64,000 bases of DNA. Origin: Nitrososphaerota archaeon (GTDB lineage Archaea > Thermoproteota > Nitrososphaeria > Nitrososphaerales > Gagatemarchaeaceae). The notes beneath the pieces are model-generated. The model did not search any database. It saw only the letters and a program-made list of their open reading frames with translations, and was not told the DNA's origin. Each line of letters opens with the position of its first letter. Position 1 is the stretch's first letter. A program made the position numbers and the translations under genes. The DNA lies in the NCBI GenBank assembly GCA_027886885.1, contig JAPCJP010000007.1, positions 1-64,000 of the forward strand. Direction: 5' to 3'. This document shows, one piece after another, positions 31,759 to 40,969 of the stretch.

Positions 31759-32967
31759 TTACCCCCACCTCAGTTGGGTCGTGGGCAAGACCCTCTTTAG
31801 GGTCCGGCATACTGTGCGAACCTGTCCTTCGCTCAAATTGAGTGCAGAGGGTAGGTTTACGCCGTATTGAGATATTTCGTATGCATTCTTGTTCCTTGTT
31901 CGGGAAACTGTAGCTTGCTTATTATCGTAGTAGGCAGGAAGAGAACTCAGAGGATCGAAGTAGGGACGACAATCGATGCGACCCAATTCCCAAAGCAATG
32001 AAATGAGTTGTTCCTTTTTCATGCCGAGCCTTTTGTCAAGAATGATGGTCACCATCCAGTAAGTATTCTTGACGTGCTGATCTTCGTGATTTAGGGTAAC
32101 TGCCTTCAAATCCTCTAGTTCTGCCCTGTACCACTCGAATATCAGGCGCTTCTTTTCTATCAGTTCATCAATGCGCTCAAGCTGCGCAAGGCCCATCGCT
32201 GCCTGCAAATTTGACATCTTGTACTTGTACCCTATCTGCACATTTCGAAACATCTTATCGCCTGGTCTTCTTCCGTGGTCCCTCGACACCATGCATTTCC
32301 TGTAGACTTCGTCGTCGGAAGTGACGAGCATCCCGCCTTCGCCCGTAGTCAGGGTCTTCGATCCGTGAAAGCTGAACACCCCTGTGACTCCAAATGTGCC
32401 GGATTTACGTCCCTTGTACTCTGAACCGATAGCTTCAGCAGCGTCTTCTATCATCGCAATCCCGTGTTTCCGGGCGATTCTTGCGATTCTTCCCATGTTT
32501 GGCATCCCTCCGTAAAGATCGACAGGGATCACCGCCTTTGTCCTAGGCGTTATCAATTGCTCGAAGGAATCAGGCGACAGGCACCAACCCCTTCGGTCTA
32601 TGTCTGCGAAGACCGGAGTGGCACCGACATAGCTGATAGGCGCTGCAGTCGCTATCCAGGTGATCTCGGGCACAATGACCTCGTCTCCGGGCCCGATGCC
32701 CAGTGAGAGAAGCGACAGGTGTATCGCTGATGTACACGAAGGAAGAGAGATTGCGTGTTTGACGCTCAGATATTCCGCGAACGCCGCTTCGAACCTTTCG
32801 ATATAGGAGTGCGCATTATCATACCAACCCTTGCTTACTGCGTCTTGGACATAGGCAATTTCTTTCTCCGTGATCCAAGGTCCCGCAACCGGGATGCGCT
32901 CCAAGTGTTCACCCACCTTCTGCGTATGACCCGAAGGGGTCGGATCTCCTTGTGCAGCGTGGCGCAT
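31759..32967 (-). CDS. DegT/DnrJ/EryC1 family PLP sugar aminotransferase
   Basis: Transfers an amino group to a keto-sugar nucleotide; 402 residues. Fold type I features: PSCTSAIHLSLLSLG at the PLP phosphate site, MIEDAAEAIGS with the pyridine-contacting Asp, and FSFHGSKTLTTGEGG with the Schiff-base lysine (about K204). The lysine excludes an RfbH-type dehydratase, which has histidine there. It lies downstream of the rfbF-rfbG-methyltransferase-epimerase run on the same strand, 36 bp after the epimerase, so it may act on the same CDP-sugar. The first ~25 residues look like an extension. Confidence 0.92.
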   Translation of the reverse strand: MRHAAQGDPTPSGHTQKVGEHLERIPVAGPWITEKEIAYVQDAVSKGWYDNAHSYIERFEAAFAEYLSVKHAISLPSCTSAIHLSLLSLGIGPGDEVIVPEITWIATAAPISYVGATPVFADIDRRGWCLSPDSFEQLITPRTKAVIPVDLYGGMPNMGRIARIARKHGIAMIEDAAEAIGSEYKGRKSGTFGVTGVFSFHGSKTLTTGEGGMLVTSDDEVYRKCMVSRDHGRRPGDKMFRNVQIGYKYKMSNLQAAMGLAQLERIDELIEKKRLIFEWYRAELEDLKAVTLNHEDQHVKNTYWMVTIILDKRLGMKKEQLISLLWELGRIDCRPYFDPLSSLPAYYDNKQATVSRTRNKNAYEISQYGVNLPSALNLSEGQVRTVCRTLKRVLPTTQLRWG

Positions 32968-33003
32968 CTCTATGGCCTCGGTTTCTCAGTCAATTATCTG
33001 GAT

Positions 33004-33558
33004 TCACCTATCACGAACTCCCGAATCCCTCAGAGGCGGCCAACTGGCGTCCTTTTGCGAGATGATGGGAGAATCGACCGGCCACTTGATTCCGATACGG
33101 GGGTCGTTCCAAGCAATCCCTCTATCCAGGCTAGGATCATACTCTTCGCTTAGTTTGTACATTATCGTTGCGCCACGGCTGAGCACGCAATAACCGTGAG
33201 CGAACCCCTTTGGGATATAAATTAGCGTTTGATTTTCTGAGGACAGTGTGACACCCGCCCATTGTCCGTAGTTTTTGGACCTCTTTCGGATGTCGACGGC
33301 TACGTCGAAGATCTTGCCCTGCAAGACGGCGACTAGTTTGGACTGGGCCTTTGGTGGCTCTTGGTAATGTAGGCCCCTCAGAACGTTTCTTACCGAGTAC
33401 GACAGAAGGTCTTCGACAAACTCTTCCCCTATGCCCGCCGACTTGTACTCCGAACGGTCGTAGATTCGAGTGGTATAACCTCTCTTGTCGCGATGCCCAT
33501 TTCTCTTGATCAAGATGATGTCGGGAATTTTCAGCCTACGGGATTCGAAGCTGGTCAT
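33004..33558 (-). CDS. NDP-sugar 3,5-epimerase (RfbC/RmlC family)
   Basis: Cupin-type epimerase of nucleotide 4-keto-6-deoxyhexoses, about 184 residues. RGLHYQ, KLVAVLQGKIFDVAVDIRK and YIPKGFAHGYCVLS are family signatures including the catalytic histidine region. ATG 33558 overlaps the methyltransferase stop as ATGA; an earlier in-frame start at 33651 would add 31 residues lying inside the previous gene with no family look. Given the CDP-glucose genes upstream, its substrate is probably a CDP-sugar, possibly C-methylated. Confidence 0.9.
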   Translation of the reverse strand: MTSFESRRLKIPDIILIKRNGHRDKRGYTTRIYDRSEYKSAGIGEEFVEDLLSYSVRNVLRGLHYQEPPKAQSKLVAVLQGKIFDVAVDIRKRSKNYGQWAGVTLSSENQTLIYIPKGFAHGYCVLSRGATIMYKLSEEYDPSLDRGIAWNDPRIGIKWPVDSPIISQKDASWPPLRDSGVRDR

Positions 33559-34796
33559 ACGATCACTGGCTCCGGAATTGGAATGATGAACTTCCCTCCC
33601 GCTCGTCTGTAGTCTTCGGATTGCTTGATCACCTCGTCGGCATAATTCCATGCGAGAATCAGAGTATAATCGGGCTTCTCCTCAAGCAGCTTGGAAGTAT
33701 CATAGATCGGTATGTGGTTTCCGGGCATGAAGAGGCCCTGCTTGTGGGGATTCCTATCAACCACGAAGCTGATAGTCTCGCTCCCGACGCCGACGTAGTG
33801 CAGAAGCGTCGTAGCCTTGGCAGCCGCCCCATAGGCGGCAATCTTGGCGTTTTTAGCCTTCAGAGCATTTAGGAGGGCGAGAAGATTTTTCCGCAGTTCT
33901 TGGGCCTTCTCTGGAAGGATCGAATAATACTCGAGCGAATGCATGCCTTCGCTTTCTTCCTTTTCAAGCAGCGCATCGACCGACCCGTCCGATGGGGCTT
34001 CGTAATTGCGGCCAGCGTACACCCTGAGGGAGCCACCCTGAACCGGAATGTGCTCGACCCGCTTGACGTGCAATCCATTTCGGGTGAACAATTCCCGCAA
34101 CGCCTTGAAGGTATAGTAGAACAGGTGTTCGTGATAGACTATGTCAAACTCGCATCTCTCTACAATGTCTTTGACATACGGAATCTCGACAACTGCTATG
34201 CCATTGCTCTTCAGTATCTTCCTGACGCCTCTCATCAAATCGTTCGGGTCAGGCACATGAGCGAACACGTTGTTGGCCACGACCACATCCGCCATGCTTC
34301 CCTGCGCGACAAGCGAATCCGAGAGACTTTCGTTGAAGTAATTGCGTATGGTACGTATCCCGCGTTCGTTGGCAACCCGCGCTATGTTTCCGGCAGGCTC
34401 TATCCCTAACACCGGCGTCCCTTTCTTCGCGAAATACTGCAATAGGTAGCCGTCGTTGCTCGCGACCTCCACGACCAGACTATCCTTGTCGAGCCGGGAC
34501 TCTCGGATGAGCGTATCCGCTAGGCCTTGAGCATGTTGTAACGTCGTTTGAGAGTAAGAGGAGAAGTACAGGTACTCGTCAAACATGACTTCAGGTGAAA
34601 CCGTTTCCAGAAGCTGAAGCACCGTGCACTCAGGGCAAAAGACCAGGATCAATGGATAAGTCGCCTCTGGCCTGTTCAAGTCCTCCCGACGAAGATAGGA
34701 ATTAGCAAGTGGCGTGAAGCCCAAATCCATCACCGGCGAAAGACGAGGATTTCCGCAGATTCTACATCTGTCTATTACTCTTGCCGGTTTGCTCAC
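33555..34796 (-). CDS. SAM-dependent sugar C-methyltransferase (zinc-binding + methyltransferase + C-terminal domain)
   Basis: 413 residues with the three-part layout of NDP-hexose C-methyltransferases (as in TylC3/EvaC-type enzymes): N-terminal zinc cysteines CRICG and CPEC, a SAM domain with VVEVASNDGYLLQYF, and a C-terminal domain with YGAAAKATTLLHYVG and FIIPIPEPVIV. YHEHLFYYT carries the conserved active-site Tyr/His region. Such enzymes methylate C3 of 4-keto-deoxy sugars. It overlaps the CDP-glucose dehydratase gene by 35 bp and the epimerase by 4 bp. A paralogue is at 55415. Confidence 0.92.
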   Translation of the reverse strand: MSKPARVIDRCRICGNPRLSPVMDLGFTPLANSYLRREDLNRPEATYPLILVFCPECTVLQLLETVSPEVMFDEYLYFSSYSQTTLQHAQGLADTLIRESRLDKDSLVVEVASNDGYLLQYFAKKGTPVLGIEPAGNIARVANERGIRTIRNYFNESLSDSLVAQGSMADVVVANNVFAHVPDPNDLMRGVRKILKSNGIAVVEIPYVKDIVERCEFDIVYHEHLFYYTFKALRELFTRNGLHVKRVEHIPVQGGSLRVYAGRNYEAPSDGSVDALLEKEESEGMHSLEYYSILPEKAQELRKNLLALLNALKAKNAKIAAYGAAAKATTLLHYVGVGSETISFVVDRNPHKQGLFMPGNHIPIYDTSKLLEEKPDYTLILAWNYADEVIKQSEDYRRAGGKFIIPIPEPVIV

Positions 34797-35784
34797 CCAA
34801 GAACTCCTCGTAGAACCTTATTGTACGCTCAACCCCCTCATCCATGCTGAATCTTGCTTCCCAACCTAAACTTCGCTTGGCTTTCGCGGGACTGATGCTC
34901 AAGCACCGGATTTCGTTGGAAGCCTCATTGAGAATTGTCGGCTTTGCGTAAGATCCCATCAGGCGCGATACTTTGTTTACTACGTCGATGACCTTCAACG
35001 GATGCCCGTTCGAGAAGTTGAAGGCTTCCCCCGAGAGATCGGAATCGGCTGCCAGCTTCTCGGCGAGCGTAAGATACGCTGACACCGCGTCCTCAACGTA
35101 AATGTAATCCCGTACGAATTCTCCGTCCGACCTTATCACAGGTATACGGCCCTCCAGGATGGCTCGAATCGTGCCAGGAACCACCCGACTCCAGTTAAGG
35201 TCCCCTTCACCGTATATGTTCGCGCATCTGGTTATGGCTGCCCTCATGCCATACGTAACGCTATACGATCTTGTGATCATGTCCGCGCAAGACTTGCTCA
35301 CGTCGTAGGGATAGAGGCTCCTGAACTCTCTATCTTCCGTCGCCGGACCATCTGAGCACTCCCCATAAACATGGTCTGAAGACGACTGAACCAGCTCAAC
35401 AGAGGGGCTGTTCCTACACGCCTCGAGGACTGCTAATGTCCCGCGCACATTGACGTCAAAGGCACCTGAAGGGTTCTCGTTGGCTCTTTCAACTATGCTT
35501 TGAGCCGCCAAGTGAAATACTGTTTCAATCGAATGCTTTCGAAGCGTCTTTGCAAGCAATCGTCCGTCGAGCACGTCGCCCTTTGTCCTCAAGATCTTCG
35601 GCGCTGTCGCAAGCCTGTCGAAGGAGAACTCTTCGGGTTCTCTGACGTCTATGCCAACTACCTTGGCCCCCATCCGAGAGAGCGTCTTGCTTAGCCGTTG
35701 ACCTAGGAAGCCCGACGACCCGGTGACAAGCACTGTCCTGTCCCTCCAAAAGCGGTTTGAAGCTAGGCGTCCCATATTTTCCAC
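34762..35784 (-). CDS. rfbG: CDP-glucose 4,6-dehydratase-like SDR
   Basis: Converts CDP-glucose to CDP-4-keto-6-deoxyglucose; 340 residues. FWRDRTVLVTGSSGFLGQRL (cofactor site), FHLAAQSIVERANENP and YPYDVSKSCADMI (catalytic Tyr and Lys) follow the RfbG pattern; ANIYGEGDLNWSRVVPGTI is also typical. It overlaps the cytidylyltransferase gene by 22 bp, which fixes its substrate well. ATG 35784 and ATG 35775 are both possible starts. Confidence 0.9.
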   Translation of the reverse strand: MENMGRLASNRFWRDRTVLVTGSSGFLGQRLSKTLSRMGAKVVGIDVREPEEFSFDRLATAPKILRTKGDVLDGRLLAKTLRKHSIETVFHLAAQSIVERANENPSGAFDVNVRGTLAVLEACRNSPSVELVQSSSDHVYGECSDGPATEDREFRSLYPYDVSKSCADMITRSYSVTYGMRAAITRCANIYGEGDLNWSRVVPGTIRAILEGRIPVIRSDGEFVRDYIYVEDAVSAYLTLAEKLAADSDLSGEAFNFSNGHPLKVIDVVNKVSRLMGSYAKPTILNEASNEIRCLSISPAKAKRSLGWEARFSMDEGVERTIRFYEEFLGEQTGKSNRQM

Positions 35785-36536
35785 GGTGCGTTTCCTTGCT
35801 GCCAGAGACTCTCTAACAGACGTAGGTCTCGAGGCGTATCCATGCTCTGCCAGAACCCGTCGTGCTTGTACGCCCCAAGCTTTCCCTCTTTCGACAACCT
35901 TTCCAATACGTCTCTTTCCAAACTGCTATTGTCGTCGGTGACATAATCGAGCACTTCGGGTTCCAACACCATGAATCCTCCGTTTATCCATCCTTCCGAT
36001 GTCTGTGACTTTTCGGTGAAAACGGAGATTTTGTCCCCACTGAACTCTACACCTCCAAACCTAGCAGGAGGGCGAACAGCCGTAATCGTCGCTGTCACTC
36101 TGTGTGATTGATGGAATTTGAGCAGATCCCGAAGACTTACCGTGGACACGCCGTCCCCGTAAGTCAGCATGAATGTTTCAGAGCCCACCCAGCGACCTAA
36201 GCGCCTCACTCTTCCCCCGGTCAGAGTGTTGTAGCCTGTGTCAACCAGATGGACTATCCAGTCCTCCGCGCGCTCGTTCCGAATCTTGATGTCCCCGGTC
36301 GCAAGGTTGACTGTTAGGTCGCTGTTCCCATTACGGTAGTCTAAGAAGTACTTCTTGATTTCTGCGCCCTTGTTTCCTAGAGCAATCACGAACTCTTTGA
36401 AACCAAAGTGCGAGTAGTGCTTCATGATGTGCCACAAGATGGGTCGCTCTCCTATCTCTACAAGGGGCTTGGGTTTGACGTCGGTTTCGGGAGCCAAGCG
36501 CGTGCCTAGCCCCCCAGCGAGGATGACAACTTTCAT
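35763..36536 (-). CDS. rfbF: Glucose-1-phosphate cytidylyltransferase
   Basis: Makes CDP-glucose from glucose-1-phosphate and CTP, the first step of the CDP-deoxysugar route. The 257-residue length is standard. The nucleotide loop LAGGLGTRLAPET, KPKPLVEIGERPILWHIMKHY, LTYGDGVSTV with the metal Asp, and INGGFMVLEPEVLDY are clear RfbF signatures. First gene of a minus-strand run rfbF-rfbG-methyltransferase-rfbC-aminotransferase. About 190 bp of apparently non-coding sequence lie upstream. Confidence 0.95.
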   Translation of the reverse strand: MKVVILAGGLGTRLAPETDVKPKPLVEIGERPILWHIMKHYSHFGFKEFVIALGNKGAEIKKYFLDYRNGNSDLTVNLATGDIKIRNERAEDWIVHLVDTGYNTLTGGRVRRLGRWVGSETFMLTYGDGVSTVSLRDLLKFHQSHRVTATITAVRPPARFGGVEFSGDKISVFTEKSQTSEGWINGGFMVLEPEVLDYVTDDNSSLERDVLERLSKEGKLGAYKHDGFWQSMDTPRDLRLLESLWQQGNAPWKIWDA

Positions 36537-36728
36537 GGATATTTCACGGCGATGCGGACCTTCTACCTGCCTTCACGTCATACCGTCGCAACGGATATAG
36601 CTTATGAAAGTTCTATAGCCCAATGCTCACGGAAGCGCCTTGCCACGACTCCACAAAACCATCAATGTGCCGGTAGCCCGAAGACAAAGTTCGCCCTAAG
36701 GAATAATGGAGTTGCAGCTGTTTTAGTC

Positions 36729-37703
36729 TCACGAAGTCCCCGCCCCGGCAATCCTGTTCACGAGCCGTGTGCTCCGAAGCCTTTGAGCAGCAATCTCAAT
36801 AACTTTCTCGAGCCTGTTGGCAACTTTCGCGTCGAAGAGCATGTAGATGACATCATACACCGTATTAGATGGCAATTGTTTGATATCCATGAGCCAAACG
36901 TCCAAGATCAAGGATATCCTTGCTGAAAGGTCCAGTCTCGAGTGCCACACCGCGTCGGTCAAAGCGAGGTACCTGGACGCGTTCGGTGGAACGGTTTTGG
37001 AGGGCAACCCTAGCCTCGCGAAGGCGCTGTAATAAGAGTCAACCCACGACATTTTCGGATGGTTCAACATGGAGAAAAGCGTCGTGCCTTGTGCTTGCAG
37101 AAACGCTCCCTCTAGGCTCAGCTCAGCAATCAGGATTACGTCTGAACACAAGACATCTCTCCGCCATTTTTGCTTCCGGAGAGCATCTGACCTGACCAGC
37201 CCGTAGGCCAAGAAGTGATAAGGAGCACCCCAACGCATAGCCTGCGAGAAGCGTTCTTTGGGAGGTGTGTTCCTTGTGTCGAGATTCCCATTTATTCGGG
37301 TCAGTGTTCTACCGGTCTTGTCAACTATTACGACCCCTGGGGCGCTTAAGATGACTTCCTGATTCTCTTCCAAGACATCCACTGCCCTCGATATGAAGTT
37401 GGGTTGCCACAGGTCGTGGCCCGAAGCGAACATGAAGTATTTTCCTCTCGATAGGCGGAGAACCTTTTCGAAATTCGCCAATGATCCAAGATTTCTATCG
37501 CTCACATGCAGCGCTATTCGTCTATCTTTGGCTGCAAGCTGACTGATGATTTGCGGCGTTCTGTCCGTCGAGGCATTGTCCGCGACTATCAGTTCGAAAT
37601 TTCTGTAATCTTGCTCGAGCAAGGATCCGATAGATTGAGCCACGTAGGGTTCTTCGTTGTAGACGGGCATGCCGATGCTAACTAGCGGTTCTCCTTGTAA
37701 CAT
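36729..37703 (-). CDS. Glycosyltransferase family 2
   Basis: Inverting GT-A glycosyltransferase of 324 residues. VSIGMPVYNEEPYVAQSIGSLLEQDY and LIVADNASTDRT are the donor-binding start of the fold; the usual metal motif appears as a divergent SGHDLW. No clear membrane helices. It lies between the CDP-sugar operon and the divergent gene at 37911. Donor and acceptor are unknown. Confidence 0.9.
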   Translation of the reverse strand: MLQGEPLVSIGMPVYNEEPYVAQSIGSLLEQDYRNFELIVADNASTDRTPQIISQLAAKDRRIALHVSDRNLGSLANFEKVLRLSRGKYFMFASGHDLWQPNFISRAVDVLEENQEVILSAPGVVIVDKTGRTLTRINGNLDTRNTPPKERFSQAMRWGAPYHFLAYGLVRSDALRKQKWRRDVLCSDVILIAELSLEGAFLQAQGTTLFSMLNHPKMSWVDSYYSAFARLGLPSKTVPPNASRYLALTDAVWHSRLDLSARISLILDVWLMDIKQLPSNTVYDVIYMLFDAKVANRLEKVIEIAAQRLRSTRLVNRIAGAGTS

Positions 37704-37910
37704 GCTTTCGTCAGTCCTTCGTGGTGCAAAAAGCTTCCAATTATGTCCTGTTTTGCCTGTTGAAGGAACGAGGTTTAGAACTTTTTCCGACTGTCACGAC
37801 GTCCTTAGTCGGTTCTGCGCCACAAGAATGAGTTGTTGCCCGGGACACCTAGGAGGAGTCTTGAAGACCTCAGGAATCTAGAGAATACCTTTTACATTCT
37901 TTTGTATAAG

Positions 37911-38768
37911 GTGTTCCCGACCTGCGTGCCGCCAACCATCAGTTTCGTCACCTTCTATCGGCATTACCCTGACACTCCCACCTCGCTTGAGAGAATCAAA
38001 TTCTTCGCCAACAATGTAAGAGAACAGTCGGAACGCTATGGTCTCGATTCGGAAGTGGTCATAGTTGAATCGCAACCGGGTGTCCTCTCCAACGTGTTCG
38101 AATCGCCCAAGATCAAGGTGGTACAATTCCCTACGGCGCAATTCTTGTGGAATCTGGCGTTCAACATCGGCATTCGGCATGCGACTGGCGAATACATATT
38201 GGCTGGCACGCGTGATTCTACATACAACTCTGAGCTGATGCAATTCTTGGCAAGCGGGAAGCTCAGGCCTCATACCATCTACAGGATAGATCGAAGAGAT
38301 GTGAAGCAGTTGGAGCGATACCCTGATTCCGTTTCAGAATTGCTTCGCTACTGTAAGGAGAATACCTATAGGGTTAATGGAAAATGGGATGCCTACCTAC
38401 CCGACAAGAAGTGGGCCCGTCCCGCCGTCGCGCTGCTTATGGGCGCTCTATTTTTTCCCTATTCGGTGCCCCATACGAACGCTGCCGGCGATTTCACGTT
38501 GATGCACAGAGACGATTGGTATAGAATAAGGGGGTACCCTCAGGTGATCTCTTCCGGCTTGCATCTGGATAGTTTTGTGATTTATTCAGCGATCTTCCTA
38601 GGCCTCAAGCAAGTGATTTTGAAAGACCCAATGAGGTTGTATCACGTGGAGCACCCTCGCACTGACCCCGTTCCCTCCACAAACATCCTAGATTGCCTGA
38701 AAATCATGCGGTTCGCGAAGAAGCCGATAATCCTGAATGATGAAGATTGGGGAGAGGGCTTGGGTTAG
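37911..38768 (+). CDS. Glycosyltransferase-like protein, GT-A type (uncertain)
   Basis: About 285 residues from GTG 37911; the frame is open further upstream but that part is unconvincing. TISFVTFYRH resembles a GT-A beta strand, FLWNLAFNIGIRHATGEYILAGTRDS looks like the donor region with a possible acidic metal motif, and NAAGDFTLMHRDDWYRIRGYP is typical of GT2-like acceptor domains. Family 2 or a relative is likely. It opens a plus-strand stretch leading to the methyltransferase and GT4 genes. Confidence 0.7.
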   Translation: MFPTCVPPTISFVTFYRHYPDTPTSLERIKFFANNVREQSERYGLDSEVVIVESQPGVLSNVFESPKIKVVQFPTAQFLWNLAFNIGIRHATGEYILAGTRDSTYNSELMQFLASGKLRPHTIYRIDRRDVKQLERYPDSVSELLRYCKENTYRVNGKWDAYLPDKKWARPAVALLMGALFFPYSVPHTNAAGDFTLMHRDDWYRIRGYPQVISSGLHLDSFVIYSAIFLGLKQVILKDPMRLYHVEHPRTDPVPSTNILDCLKIMRFAKKPIILNDEDWGEGLG

Positions 38769-38924
38769 GGCCGCCGTCCCCCGCCAATGGGAAGCGAACG
38801 CCAGCCCGAATCGTGGCTGTCAAGCTATCAACCACGGACTCTACCTGACCGAAGACTTTAGTGTCAACGACTCGGCAGATTCGGTGTTGGCCGCGAGATA
38901 CGCTCGAATGACCGGACCTGAGAA

Positions 38925-39752
38925 ATGAAGCTCTCCTCCGATGGGCGCGTCTCCGAATCCCAAAAGGAGATGGAATTGAAGATGCTGCCCTCGTTTTCGG
39001 ACTGGCACGACGTCAACGCGTTCTACTACGACTGGTGGAGGAGAGGTGAGACCCTTTCTCAGGTGGTGGGGATGGTCAAAGGCGGAGCCCGCGTCCTGGA
39101 CGCTGGGAGCGCACCTGGATTCACGTCGATAGGCCTCAGCATGCTCGGCTACGAGGTTGTTTCGCTCGACATCAACCCCGAACCATACAGGAAAATCTTG
39201 GAAGAGCAGAAAATCGAGGTCGTCAAAGCAAACCTGGAGGACGAGAAGATACCCCTGCCGGACCAAAGCTTCGCGTGCGTGGTCTTTACTGAAGTGATAG
39301 AGCACCTCCACCCCTACAGAACCAACTTCTTCATGTCAGAGATCAACAGAGTCTTGTCGAAAGGCGGGTTGCTCTATCTGACGACCCCGAACTTGGCTTC
39401 GCTGAGCCGACGATTTCGGCTCCTCTTCGGAAAGGAGCCCACCCCCGTATTTCACACCAAGGAACACACCCTCAAGTGGGTCTGTAGCATCCTCAGCGAG
39501 AACGGCTTCGAGGTATTGACGCGCGGCTATTCAACGGCTTACAACGTCCTAACGTTTGGCGCAAGGAACGCCGACCTGAAGCTCGGACTAATCAGAGGGT
39601 TCTACAAGTATCCCAACGTTGCGAACGCCTTCAGGATTGCCACCTACCCGATAGTCTACGCGGTTCCGCAGCTAAGAGGGACCTTGACGGTCGCCGCAAG
39701 GAAGGCGGAGTACGTCAGTCCAGACAACCGGCCGGAAGAGGAAGAAACATGA
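38925..39752 (+). CDS. Class I SAM-dependent methyltransferase
   Basis: 275 residues. VLDAGSAPGFTSIGLSMLGY is the SAM-binding loop, VVSLDINPEP the acidic second motif, VVFTEVIEHL and LSKGGLLYLTTPN the later motifs. A C-terminal hydrophobic stretch (RIATYPIVYAVPQLRGTLTV) may associate with the membrane. It overlaps the GT4 gene start by 4 bp, so the pair is co-translated. It could methylate a glycan end or lipid-linked sugar; the substrate is unknown. Confidence 0.88.
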   Translation: MKLSSDGRVSESQKEMELKMLPSFSDWHDVNAFYYDWWRRGETLSQVVGMVKGGARVLDAGSAPGFTSIGLSMLGYEVVSLDINPEPYRKILEEQKIEVVKANLEDEKIPLPDQSFACVVFTEVIEHLHPYRTNFFMSEINRVLSKGGLLYLTTPNLASLSRRFRLLFGKEPTPVFHTKEHTLKWVCSILSENGFEVLTRGYSTAYNVLTFGARNADLKLGLIRGFYKYPNVANAFRIATYPIVYAVPQLRGTLTVAARKAEYVSPDNRPEEEET

Positions 39753-40948
39753 GTTCGAAGATGCTGCTGCTCATCTCCAACGACTTCTCGCACCCGGCGT
39801 TTTCAAAGCAGCAAATCGAATTTTCATACAGGATAAACCGTCTCCGCCCTCTGGCAAAGGCCGGATACAACATCGTGGTCGTATCGGCAGGAGGGAAGGT
39901 GGGGACGAACGGGAGGGTTTCCTTTTCGAGCTTGATCCCCCGCATCACAAAGGATGGAGACCTGACCATCATCTCGCCCCCGATTCTCAGGATACCCATG
40001 TTGTGGCTGTTCCAGTCTCTTCTGATGACGCCCCTGGTGGCTCTCCTCTATTGCTTCTCGACGAAGACGAAGCCCGAGGCGATACTCGCGGGGACGGTCG
40101 TCTACGGCGCCGTCGCGCGGGTTCTCAACAGGTTTCTGCGCGTGCCGCTCATCGTCGACTATGGTGACCCGGACTATGTGAGAGAGCGCTCTCTGAGCCT
40201 TAGCATTCTCAGACTCCTCGAGCGGCTCGTCTTCCAAAGGCCAGGGGTCAGCGCTGTGACATACATCGACCCCAACATCTCAGACTATCTTCGGCGCTAC
40301 AGAATCGCGAGGAAGACATTCTTGCCTCCGGGGGGATACTGGAAGGATCAGCCGCTCGTCGCATCGGACGCCTACAGGATGGCCGACGAGAGCGCGACAA
40401 TCGTATACGCTGGGCATGTGGCCCCCCCACCGGTGTATCGGCTCGACCTGCTGGTCGAAGCGGCGAGGTTGCTTCTCCAAAAGTCGCCAAAGACGAGGTT
40501 CTTGATAGTCGGCACGGGTGAGTACTTGCCAACGATGGTGGACACCGCGAGAAGATTCGGCATTCTGCAGAGCTTCGTATTCACAGGCGCTGTGCCATAT
40601 TCGCACGCGAAGAAACTGATCACCGAAAGCGATGTCGCCGTTCAACTCCTGGCGGACATGTGCATGGGAACGAAGGTGATGGATTACTTCGCACTCGGAA
40701 AGCCAGCGCTCTGCACTGGGAGCTTCTACAACTCATATCACGATTTCTTGAAGCCGATGGAAAACTGTGTACTTGTTCCGCCCGACGCAAAGCAGATTTC
40801 CGACGCATTGCAACTGCTAATCAGCAATCCTGGGCTCCGCCAACGCCTGGGCGAGAGCGCGCTGAAGTCAGTCGAGGATTTCGATTGGGAGTCACAATCA
40901 GTTGAGATCCTAAAACTCATCGATGACTGCAAGACTCGGTCAACTTGA
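39749..40948 (+). CDS. Glycosyltransferase family 4-like
   Basis: GT-B glycosyltransferase of 399 residues. LISNDFSHPAFSKQQIEFSYRI starts the first Rossmann domain, with a hydrophobic stretch near 90-110 that may touch the membrane; AVQLLADMCMGTKVMDYFALGKPAL is the C-terminal sugar-nucleotide region. It overlaps the methyltransferase by ATGA. Convergent with the GT4 gene at 40970, 21 bp away. Confidence 0.88.
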   Translation: MSSKMLLLISNDFSHPAFSKQQIEFSYRINRLRPLAKAGYNIVVVSAGGKVGTNGRVSFSSLIPRITKDGDLTIISPPILRIPMLWLFQSLLMTPLVALLYCFSTKTKPEAILAGTVVYGAVARVLNRFLRVPLIVDYGDPDYVRERSLSLSILRLLERLVFQRPGVSAVTYIDPNISDYLRRYRIARKTFLPPGGYWKDQPLVASDAYRMADESATIVYAGHVAPPPVYRLDLLVEAARLLLQKSPKTRFLIVGTGEYLPTMVDTARRFGILQSFVFTGAVPYSHAKKLITESDVAVQLLADMCMGTKVMDYFALGKPALCTGSFYNSYHDFLKPMENCVLVPPDAKQISDALQLLISNPGLRQRLGESALKSVEDFDWESQSVEILKLIDDCKTRST

Positions 40949-40969
40949 ATGGCCTGGGGAGGATTGCCC

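Noticed and set aside
31759-32967. RfbH-type CDP-4-keto-6-deoxyglucose 3-dehydratase
   Set aside because: The Schiff-base lysine is present and no iron-sulfur cysteine set was seen; RfbH has histidine there.
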